Below are positions 53,532-61,459 of a stretch of 64,000 nucleotides of DNA, one piece after another (the stretch's first letter is position 1; each line of letters opens with the position of its first letter). Position numbers and translations under genes: made by a program. The notes under the pieces were generated by a model. That model saw only the letters and a list, made by a program, of their open reading frames with translations, did not search any database and was not told the origin of the DNA. The DNA is taken from contig JAKLKA010000007.1 in NCBI GenBank assembly GCA_023150915.1, forward strand, positions 1-64,000, in the 5' to 3' direction. This DNA is from Polyangiaceae bacterium. GTDB taxonomy: Bacteria; Myxococcota_A; Polyangia; Polyangiales; Polyangiaceae.

Positions 53532-55234
53532 TCCGCGGCCTCCTGTGCGGGCTCCGCTTCACCGTCCGGCGGCTCGTCTTGCGGCCAGAAGTCGCTCTCG
53601 CGGCCCGGCGCCGAGTACTCGTACGGTCCGCGGTAGACGGTGGGCAGCACCTCGAAGTTGCCGTGCGGCGGCGGCGAAGCGGCGCTCCACTCGAGCGTGT
53701 TGGCGTTCCACGGGTTGTTCCCGGCGCGCTTGCCGCTCTTCATGCTCTTGAAGAAGTTGAAGAAGAAGATCACCTGCGCAACGAGCATGCAGACGGTGGC
53801 CACGGTGGCGATGGCGCGAAGGTTCTGCAGATCGGCGCGGGCCAGATCCGGGAAGCGCGAATAGTCGTGGATGCGGCGGTGATCGCCGGCCGCGCCGGTG
53901 ATGAACAGGGGAATGAAGATGAAGTTGAAGGGGATGATGGTCGCCCAGAAGTGGAGCTTGCCCAGCTTCTCGTCCAGCATCTTCCCGAACATCTTCGGGA
54001 ACCAGTAGGTCACGCCCGCGAAGCTGCCGATCACCGCGATGGGCACGAAGGTGTAGTGGAAGTGCGCCAGCACGAAGTACGTGTCGTGGAAGTAGATGTC
54101 CGACCCGCTCGAGCCCAGGTAGATGCCCGTGACGCCGCCGATGAGGAACTCGGCGACGAAGGCCAGCGCCCAGAGCATGGGCGTGGTCAGGCGGATCGAG
54201 CCGCCGTACAGCGTGGCAATGGTCACGAAGATCATCTCGGCGATGGGCACCGAGATCAGCACCGTGGTGGCCGTGAACACGTTGGCCATGCGCGGGTCGA
54301 TGCCGGCCACGAACTGGTGGTGGGCCCAGACGAAGAAGCTCAAGATGCCGGTGGCGAACGCGGTATAGAGCACGGTCTTGTAGGCGAACACCTTCTTGCG
54401 GGCGAAGACCGCGATCACGTCGATCACGATGCCGATGGCCGGCAAGAGCACCACGTACACCTCGGGGTGGCCGAAGAACCAGAACAGGTGCTGCCAGAGA
54501 ATGGGGTCGCCGCCGCGGACCGGATCGTAGAAGCCCGTGCCGAACTGCTGATCGAAGAGCAGCATCACGGCGCCGGCGACCAGCGGCCCCACCGAGGCCA
54601 TGAACACGATGCTGGCCACCACGATCATCCAGATCACCACCGGGATCTGGTGCCACTTCATGCCAGGCGCCCGCGAGTTCATCACGGTGGTCACGAAGTT
54701 GATGCCGCCCATCAAGAAGGCCACGAACTCGAGGGCCACGGCGAGCAGCCAGAGCGTGGCGCCGGCGGGGGTCAGGCTGTATTGGTGCTTGGCCGAGAGT
54801 GGCGGATAGGCCGTCCAGGCCCCGCCGAAGGCGCCGCCCGGCACGAAGAACGACGCGATCAGGATCAGCGCGCTGAGCAGGAAGATCTGGTAGCTCAGCC
54901 GGTTCAGCCGCGGGAACACCATGTCGTCGCAGCCGATCATCAGCGGGATCAAGAAGTTCCCGAAGGCGGCGATCAGCACCGGCATCGCGAACCAGAAGAT
55001 CATGATCGTGCCGTGGTTGGTGACCAGGGCGTTGTACTCGTTGGGCGAGACCAGGCCGTAGCCCGGCACGCTCTTGCCCGGGAACCCGAGCTGCATGCGG
55101 AAGGCGTAGGCGAAGAACCCCCCGAGCAGGGCCATGGCCATGCCGGTGAACAGGTACTGGAAGCCGATGATCTTGTGGTCGGTGGACCACAGGTACTTCT
55201 TGACCCAGCCTTCTTGGTGGTGCGCGTGACTCAT
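53528..55234 (-). CDS. ctaD: Cytochrome c oxidase subunit I (A-type haem-copper oxidase)
   Basis: The 568-residue protein starts at ATG 55234. Low-spin haem His is in NHGTIMIFWFAMPVLIAAFG, CuB His-Tyr in FWFFGHPEVYVVLLPAIG, the CuB His pair in WAHHQFVAGIDPRM and haem a3 His in LAHFHYTFVP. D-channel residues are present (FGNFLIPLMIGCDDMVFPRL; the Glu of HPE). In the K-channel segment the usual VPTGIK is VPIAEM: Lys is Met334, and the neighbouring Thr and Ser positions are Ile and Val. It reduces O2 to water and pumps protons in the inner membrane. All metal ligands are intact. Confidence 0.95.
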   Translation of the reverse strand: MSHAHHQEGWVKKYLWSTDHKIIGFQYLFTGMAMALLGGFFAYAFRMQLGFPGKSVPGYGLVSPNEYNALVTNHGTIMIFWFAMPVLIAAFGNFLIPLMIGCDDMVFPRLNRLSYQIFLLSALILIASFFVPGGAFGGAWTAYPPLSAKHQYSLTPAGATLWLLAVALEFVAFLMGGINFVTTVMNSRAPGMKWHQIPVVIWMIVVASIVFMASVGPLVAGAVMLLFDQQFGTGFYDPVRGGDPILWQHLFWFFGHPEVYVVLLPAIGIVIDVIAVFARKKVFAYKTVLYTAFATGILSFFVWAHHQFVAGIDPRMANVFTATTVLISVPIAEMIFVTIATLYGGSIRLTTPMLWALAFVAEFLIGGVTGIYLGSSGSDIYFHDTYFVLAHFHYTFVPIAVIGSFAGVTYWFPKMFGKMLDEKLGKLHFWATIIPFNFIFIPLFITGAAGDHRRIHDYSRFPDLARADLQNLRAIATVATVCMLVAQVIFFFNFFKSMKSGKRAGNNPWNANTLEWSAASPPPHGNFEVLPTVYRGPYEYSAPGRESDFWPQDEPPDGEAEPAQEAAE

Positions 55235-55237
55235 GGC

Positions 55238-55930
55238 TCAGGGGGCTTTCGCGCTGGCGAGCTTCTTCTGTGATTGCTCGGCGACCCACGCGGCGTGGGC
55301 CGCGGGGGACTCGATGATGATTCGGCCGGGCATCAGCCCGTGCCCCACGCCGCAGATCTCGGCGCACTGAATGTCGAAGCTGCCGGTCTTGGTCGGCTTG
55401 AACCACCCCTGGATGATGCGGCCCGGGACGGCGTCTTGCTTCAGCCGGAAGACCGGGATGCTGAAGCTGTGCAGCACGTCACGGGACACCAGGTTGAAGT
55501 GGTAGGTCTTCCCGACCTCGACGTGGAGCTCGTCGCCGGTCCGGATGTCGTCTTCGGTGCCCAGCTTTCCGTCGGGGCCGGGGTGCTCGAAGCTCCACGC
55601 CCACTGCTGCGAGATCACGTTCACCTTGGCGTCGGCCGGCGGCATGGTCTGCTTCACCTCGACCCAGACCTTGATCGCCATCGCGATGACCACGATGTCG
55701 CAGACCAAGACGGCGTTGTGCGGCCGGCTGATCCACTTCTTCTCTTCCTTCTTCTCGCCGGTGATGTACTGCGCCTTCTGCCCCGGCTTCTCCCGGTACT
55801 TGAAGATGAAGTAGAAGAACACGCCCTGCGCCACCAGGAACCAGAAGCCGACCAGGACGGTGATCAGGGTGATCAGGTTGTCGATCGAGGCGGCGTAGGA
55901 CGACGCCTGGGGGACGAGCCATTCGATCAT
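55238..55930 (-). CDS. ctaC: Cytochrome c oxidase subunit II
   Basis: The 230-residue protein starts at ATG 55930, overlapping the upstream gene (ATGA). Two membrane spans (LITLITVLVGFWFLVAQGVF and AVLVCDIVVIAMAIKVWVEV) anchor a cupredoxin domain. The CuA site is complete: DVLHSFSIPVFRLKQDAVPG and QCAEICGVGHGLMPGR (C-x3-C-x3-H-x2-M). The ISQQWAWSFEHPGPDGK segment corresponds to the electron-entry Trp region. No cytochrome c domain is fused, so the di-haem cytochrome encoded upstream may deliver electrons. Confidence 0.93.
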   Translation of the reverse strand: MIEWLVPQASSYAASIDNLITLITVLVGFWFLVAQGVFFYFIFKYREKPGQKAQYITGEKKEEKKWISRPHNAVLVCDIVVIAMAIKVWVEVKQTMPPADAKVNVISQQWAWSFEHPGPDGKLGTEDDIRTGDELHVEVGKTYHFNLVSRDVLHSFSIPVFRLKQDAVPGRIIQGWFKPTKTGSFDIQCAEICGVGHGLMPGRIIIESPAAHAAWVAEQSQKKLASAKAP

Positions 55931-56079
55931 CGGGAATGCTCCACGGAGGTGTCGGGGGTGTGCTTCGGCTCGGAGCCCAGCACGAAGACTGCGACCGCGG
56001 CCACGTAGGCCACGCAGCCGCCAAGGGTGATCCAGAAGATCACCTTGGCCAGATGGTCGACGCTGATGTCTTTTGCCAT
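55927..56079 (-). CDS. 50-residue membrane protein of the oxidase operon
   Basis: Starts at ATG 56079 after AGGAAG. MAKDISVDHLAKVIFWITLG opens a single span (VIFWITLGGCVAYVAAVAVFVL), ending in a short hydrophilic tail. It overlaps the subunit II start by four bases and lies 10 bases after the cytochrome c gene. Probably a small structural subunit or assembly protein of the oxidase; no family is recognised. Confidence 0.65.
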   Translation of the reverse strand: MAKDISVDHLAKVIFWITLGGCVAYVAAVAVFVLGSEPKHTPDTSVEHSR

Positions 56080-56089
56080 GCCGACTTCC

Positions 56090-56755
56090 TCACTTGGCCT
56101 GTGCGATGAACGCCGCAACGTCGCGCACCGCGGCGTCGTCGGGCAGCATCACGGCCTGCGGCCGCATCATGCCGCCGGTCGCGTCTTCGGGGTGCGTGCC
56201 GCGGATGCCCTTGCGGAAATGCGTGAGCTGCGTGGCGACGTACCAGTCGCTCTGCGCCTGCAGCGGCGGAGCCTTGGTGCCTTCGTTGCCCTCACCGTTG
56301 GCCCCGTGACAGGCCGCGCAGGGCTTGTACAAAGAAGAGCCGCGGGCGAGGTTCGCGTCTTTGATTTGCGGCTCGGGCCGGAAGCGCGGCATCGCCGACA
56401 CGTGCTCCGCAATCGTCTTGATGTCGGCGTCGCTGGTCAGCGTTCGCGCGATGGGACGCATCTGCATGCCGGTCAGGTCGTCGGGGTGCGAGCCGCGCTG
56501 ACCGCTGCGGAACTTGACCAGCTGCGCCTCGACGTACCACGCGGGAAGCCCGGCGATGGCCGGCGTGTTGGCGAAGCGATTGCCCAGCCCCCCTTCGCCG
56601 TGGCACTGGGCGCAGAGCTGATACAGCTGCTGTCCGGACGCCGTCCCGCCGCCGGCCGGTGCGGCGTCACAGGCGGAGAGCGCGAGCAGCATGACCGAGG
56701 TCAGGGCGCCAGCGAGGGCCACGCCACCAGACCGCCGACGGGGTGTCGTCATCAT
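56090..56755 (-). CDS. Di-haem cytochrome c lipoprotein (c4-like)
   Basis: The 221-residue product starts at ATG 56755. The lipobox is LLALSAC. Two class I cytochrome c domains follow, CAQCHGEGGLGNRFANTPAI near 48 and CAACHGANGEGNEGTKAPPL near 144, each with a distal Met candidate (GMQMRPIARTL and GGMMRPQAVML). The arrangement matches cytochrome c4. Anchored in the envelope, it is well placed to carry electrons from alternative complex III to the CuA site encoded two genes downstream. Confidence 0.9.
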   Translation of the reverse strand: MMTTPRRRSGGVALAGALTSVMLLALSACDAAPAGGGTASGQQLYQLCAQCHGEGGLGNRFANTPAIAGLPAWYVEAQLVKFRSGQRGSHPDDLTGMQMRPIARTLTSDADIKTIAEHVSAMPRFRPEPQIKDANLARGSSLYKPCAACHGANGEGNEGTKAPPLQAQSDWYVATQLTHFRKGIRGTHPEDATGGMMRPQAVMLPDDAAVRDVAAFIAQAK

Positions 56756-57077
56756 GTCGTCTAGGTCGGAACCGTACAGCATGGGCCGGTCCCTTCAATA
56801 CGAAAAAGGAACACTTCCGGCAGCATTTTGTGCGTATTGGGGCGACGCGTGTGCCCGTTGGGTACGAACACGCGTCATCGGTGCAGCGCTGCCGGCGCGA
56901 GTCGGACAAAATCCGGACCTTCACTGCCTTGCGGTGTGACGAAACGGAGCACGGCCGGCCCGCGAGGACGCGTCGTGTTGTCGATGCGCGCCGATCAGGC
57001 GCACCAGCGCTGGCCCGGCGGATCGCCGAGCGCCCGCTCCCGCTCTGCCCACGCTCCCGGCTCCGGGAGCACGGCGA
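56756..57077. other. 322-base gap within the respiratory cluster, with an inverted repeat
   Basis: No gene is seen. ACGCGTGT at 56845-56852 and ACACGCGT at 56868-56875 form a perfect inverted repeat with a 15-base spacer. It lies about 90 bases before the cytochrome c start, with no T-run beside it, so an operator or RNA stem is likelier than a terminator. The gap is the largest in the cluster and may hold a promoter for the oxidase half. No confident -35/-10 pair is visible. Confidence 0.5.
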
Positions 57078-57596
57078 TCACTCGGTCGGCGGCTCGGGCT
57101 TCGGCTGGGTCGGCGGCTTCGGCTGGGTCGGCGCCTTCGGCTGCTCTTTGGGCGCCTCGGCGTCGGCCGCGGCCCCGGCGTCGGTCGTGGCTTCGCCGCC
57201 GTCGGTAGCTGCCGCGCCGCCGTCGTCGTCGGCAGCTGCCGCATCCCCCTCGGCTCCGGCGTCGGCGTCCGGCTCTTTTGGAGCCGGCGGCGGCGGGCTG
57301 GCTGCTGCGGGGTTGTCTTGCAGCTGCTTGACCACGATCTGCATCGCGCGGTCGATGGGAACGGTGGCAGTGCCCTTGGTCTTGTCGGCCCAGGCCGCGG
57401 GCGCAACGAGCTCGCCCTGCTGCTGCAGCGTGATGTCTTTGGTCGGTCGCTCGAGGTCGACGGATTGGTTGGCCAGGGCGGCCGCCGCGGCGTCCTCGGT
57501 CGACATCGTGTAAGCGATGAAGCCGCCCACACCCACCACGCCGAGCAGCACCAAGGCCGCCGGAACGAGGTTGGTTTCTGCGTTGTGCTTTGCCAT
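57078..57596 (-). CDS. Anchored low-complexity protein between actF and the oxidase genes
   Basis: The 172-residue protein starts at ATG 57596. An N-terminal span (LVPAALVLLGVVGVGGFIAY) is followed by SVDLERPTKDITLQQQGELV and VPIDRAMQIVVKQLQDNPAA, a segment that looks folded. An Ala/Asp/Gly-rich tail ends in QPKPPTQPKP repeats. No cofactor motif is seen. The VPIDRAM-x-V stretch resembles the short conserved segment of small proteins found near alternative complex III and caa3 genes. It may be a small subunit of the supercomplex. Confidence 0.65.
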   Translation of the reverse strand: MAKHNAETNLVPAALVLLGVVGVGGFIAYTMSTEDAAAAALANQSVDLERPTKDITLQQQGELVAPAAWADKTKGTATVPIDRAMQIVVKQLQDNPAAASPPPPAPKEPDADAGAEGDAAAADDDGGAAATDGGEATTDAGAAADAEAPKEQPKAPTQPKPPTQPKPEPPTE

Positions 57597-57619
57597 GCGT
57601 GCTTACTCCGGAGAGCCGA

Positions 57620-58849
57620 TCAGAAGTTCTCGAACGCCAGCGACTTCTCGAGCCGCGGGTCCTTGATGGGCACCAGGTTCACCTTCTGCGAGGCGAACGC
57701 GGCGGCTGCGATGAACAGCCCCAGCATGCCGACCGTGCAGGTGACGTCCAAGATCGAGAACGGCAGGTGCTCGGTGTGCATGTGCGGCTTCACCAGCCAG
57801 AACATGTCGAGCCAGTGCACGACCAGGATCCAGACGGCCCAGAAGCCCAGTGCCATGCGGTTACGCTTCACGTGGCGCGACAGCAGGCCGAAGAACGGGA
57901 TCAAGAAGTTCACCGCGACCATCAAGTAGGACACGGTGCCCCACGCCCCGTGAGCCCGCACGTGGTACCACTCGGTCTCTTCCGGGATGTTCGCGTACCA
58001 GATCAGCATGAACTGGCTGAACGCGATGTAGGCCCAGAAGGCCGTGAACGCGAACATCATCTTGCCGATGTCGTGATAGTGCTCGCTGGTCACACTCTTG
58101 GCGAGGCGACCGTTCTTCTGGAGCCACATCAGCGCCAGCGCGAAGAACGAGTGGAAGCTGACCACGGCGCCGGCGAAGTAATAGACGCCGAAGATGGTCG
58201 AGTACCACTTGGGCTCGAGCGTCATCACGAAGTCGATGGCCGCGAAGGTCAGCGTGAGCGCCAAGAGAATCATGCTCGGCGCGCACAGGCCCTGCAGCTT
58301 GGAGCGGATCTCGGGGGCGCCGGTCTTGTCTTGCTCGACGCTCTTCGACAAGAGGTAACGCGAGAGCACGCCCCAGAACACGAAGTAGATTACCAGGCGG
58401 ACCACGAAGAAGTCGCGGTTCAGGAACGCCGCCTTCTTGTGCAGCAGGTGATCGGCGTGCATCTTCTGCGAATCCGCCCAGATGTAGAGCGTCGAGTCGC
58501 CCATCAGTGCCGGGATGACGATCGGCAGCGAGAGCAGCGCCAGCACCGGCATGGTCGAGGCGAGCAGCTCGCCCACGCGCCGCACCACCGTGCTCCACTT
58601 GGCGTTCACCAGGTGCTGCAGCACGACCCACCACAGGGCGCCCAGGCCAATGCTCAGGATCCACGCGTACGCCGTGAGGTACGAGTGCATGAACTGGCTC
58701 TTGTCACTGGTGTAGCCGAGGCCGAAGCTGGCCCCGAGCCCGATCACGCCGATACCGCCGGCGATCCCCATCAGCTTGGTGGCGAGGCCATCCATCCGGA
58801 TGTTGTCGCCGAAGCCGCCCTCTTTGGCTGTCTCTTTGGTCTTGGCCAT
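57620..58849 (-). CDS. actF: Alternative complex III subunit ActF
   Basis: The 409-residue protein starts at ATG 58849. About ten membrane spans. Family landmarks are SFGLGYTSDKSQFMHSYLTA, AKWSTVVRRVGELLASTMPV, HKKAAFLNRDFFVVRLVIYF, SLEPKWYSTIFGVYYFAGAV-like (TLEPKWYSTIFGVYYFAG) and FMLIWYANIPEETEWY. ActF is the ActC-related quinol-binding-type membrane subunit. It takes part in quinol oxidation without haem. The gene follows actDE by 17 bases. Confidence 0.9.
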   Translation of the reverse strand: MAKTKETAKEGGFGDNIRMDGLATKLMGIAGGIGVIGLGASFGLGYTSDKSQFMHSYLTAYAWILSIGLGALWWVVLQHLVNAKWSTVVRRVGELLASTMPVLALLSLPIVIPALMGDSTLYIWADSQKMHADHLLHKKAAFLNRDFFVVRLVIYFVFWGVLSRYLLSKSVEQDKTGAPEIRSKLQGLCAPSMILLALTLTFAAIDFVMTLEPKWYSTIFGVYYFAGAVVSFHSFFALALMWLQKNGRLAKSVTSEHYHDIGKMMFAFTAFWAYIAFSQFMLIWYANIPEETEWYHVRAHGAWGTVSYLMVAVNFLIPFFGLLSRHVKRNRMALGFWAVWILVVHWLDMFWLVKPHMHTEHLPFSILDVTCTVGMLGLFIAAAAFASQKVNLVPIKDPRLEKSLAFENF

Positions 58850-58866
58850 GGCTCAGGATCTCCAAC

Positions 58867-60075
58867 TCACTTCAGGGCGGCGCGCTCGGCGTCGGTCAAC
58901 TCGCCCACCGGGGCGGCCTTGGCCTTTTGCAAGGCACGCAGGTAGAGCACCACGGCCCAGCGATCGTCGACCGCGAGCTGCGAGCCGTAGGCGGGCATGT
59001 TGCGCACGCCGTTCGTCACCACGTCGTACAGCTGGCCCACCGCCATCTGTCGCAGGTAATCCTGACCGAGCGCCGTGGGCGGGACCCAGGTGCCTTCGGC
59101 CAGGGTCATGGCCCGCTGGGCCACGGGCCCGTCGCCATTGCCGCTCATGCCGTGGCAGGGCGCGCAGAAGATCTCGTAGCGCTCCTTGCCGCGGGCCATC
59201 GTCGCCTCGTCGACCTTGAAGCCGGCGGGGAAGGTGCGGACGAACTGGCCGTCGACCTTGCCGGCGGTCAGGTGCTCGTCGTCCGGGTGCTCGTCCAGGG
59301 CCACCGTGCCGGGCTCGGGGGCGCGCATCGCCATGCCGTCCTGGAACAGCGGGTTCGGCTGCTGCGCCTGGAACTTGATCTGCCAGTCCATGTCGCCCAT
59401 GGCGTGGATCTTGGGCTTGTCGGTCTTGGTGGCCCGCGCCTTGGCGATGAACGCAAACGGCACCAGCGCAAGGACCGCGATCACCGCGGCGGTGAGCACC
59501 AGCGGCTTCGGCAGCTGGTCCGAGGTCCGGCGGTCCTCGTTCACCGCGTCGACCGTGACCGGGTGGGTGCCGTCGAGCAGCCGCTGGGTCTCGGCCAGGT
59601 CGAACTTCGCGTCGCCCTTCTCGATGTAGAGGAAGAAGCGGTCGTCCGTCACTCGCCCGAAGGCCTGCAAGTGATCGAGCGGGTGCGACGGCTGCGGCAG
59701 GTTGTTCAAGATCAGCATGCCGAACAGTGCGGCAAAGGCGCTGAAGAGCACGGTGAGCTCGAAGTAAACCGGCACGTTTGCCGGGATGCTCCACATGGGC
59801 TTGCCGCTGGAGATGAACTTGTAGTCCACCGCGTTGGTCCACCACTGCAGGCCGACCGCGCTGGCCAGGCCCACCAGGGCCGCAGCCAGCACGATCCAGG
59901 GCAACCCGGTCATGCGAATGCCCATGGCCTTTTCGATGCCGTGGATGGGGAAGGGGGTGAACGTGTCCCACTTGGCGTAGCCGGCGTCGCGCACCTTCTT
60001 GCAGGCAGCGACCAGCGCGCTCGGGGTTTCGTACTCCGCCAAGAGGCCGTGCAGATCGTCGTCGTGATGGCTCAT
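58867..60075 (-). CDS. actDE: Alternative complex III ActD-ActE fusion (DUF3341 plus mono-haem cytochrome c)
   Basis: The 402-residue product starts at ATG 60075. Residues 1-190 are ActD/DUF3341: GLLAEYETPSALVAACKKVR, YAKWDTFTPFPIHGIEKAMG, then two membrane spans. A further span (LVLTAAVIAVLALVPFAFIA) opens ActE, whose cytochrome c motif IFCAPCHGMSGNGDGPVAQR is near 302 with a Met ligand candidate in VRNMPAYGSQL. In most alternative complex III operons these are two genes. The fusion puts the haem domain on the same chain as the two-span anchor. It is expected to pass electrons to the soluble or anchored cytochrome c. Confidence 0.9.
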   Translation of the reverse strand: MSHHDDDLHGLLAEYETPSALVAACKKVRDAGYAKWDTFTPFPIHGIEKAMGIRMTGLPWIVLAAALVGLASAVGLQWWTNAVDYKFISSGKPMWSIPANVPVYFELTVLFSAFAALFGMLILNNLPQPSHPLDHLQAFGRVTDDRFFLYIEKGDAKFDLAETQRLLDGTHPVTVDAVNEDRRTSDQLPKPLVLTAAVIAVLALVPFAFIAKARATKTDKPKIHAMGDMDWQIKFQAQQPNPLFQDGMAMRAPEPGTVALDEHPDDEHLTAGKVDGQFVRTFPAGFKVDEATMARGKERYEIFCAPCHGMSGNGDGPVAQRAMTLAEGTWVPPTALGQDYLRQMAVGQLYDVVTNGVRNMPAYGSQLAVDDRWAVVLYLRALQKAKAAPVGELTDAERAALK

Positions 60076-60085
60076 GATCGGTCCC

Positions 60086-61456
<1,371 letters not shown>

Positions 61457-61459
61457 GGC

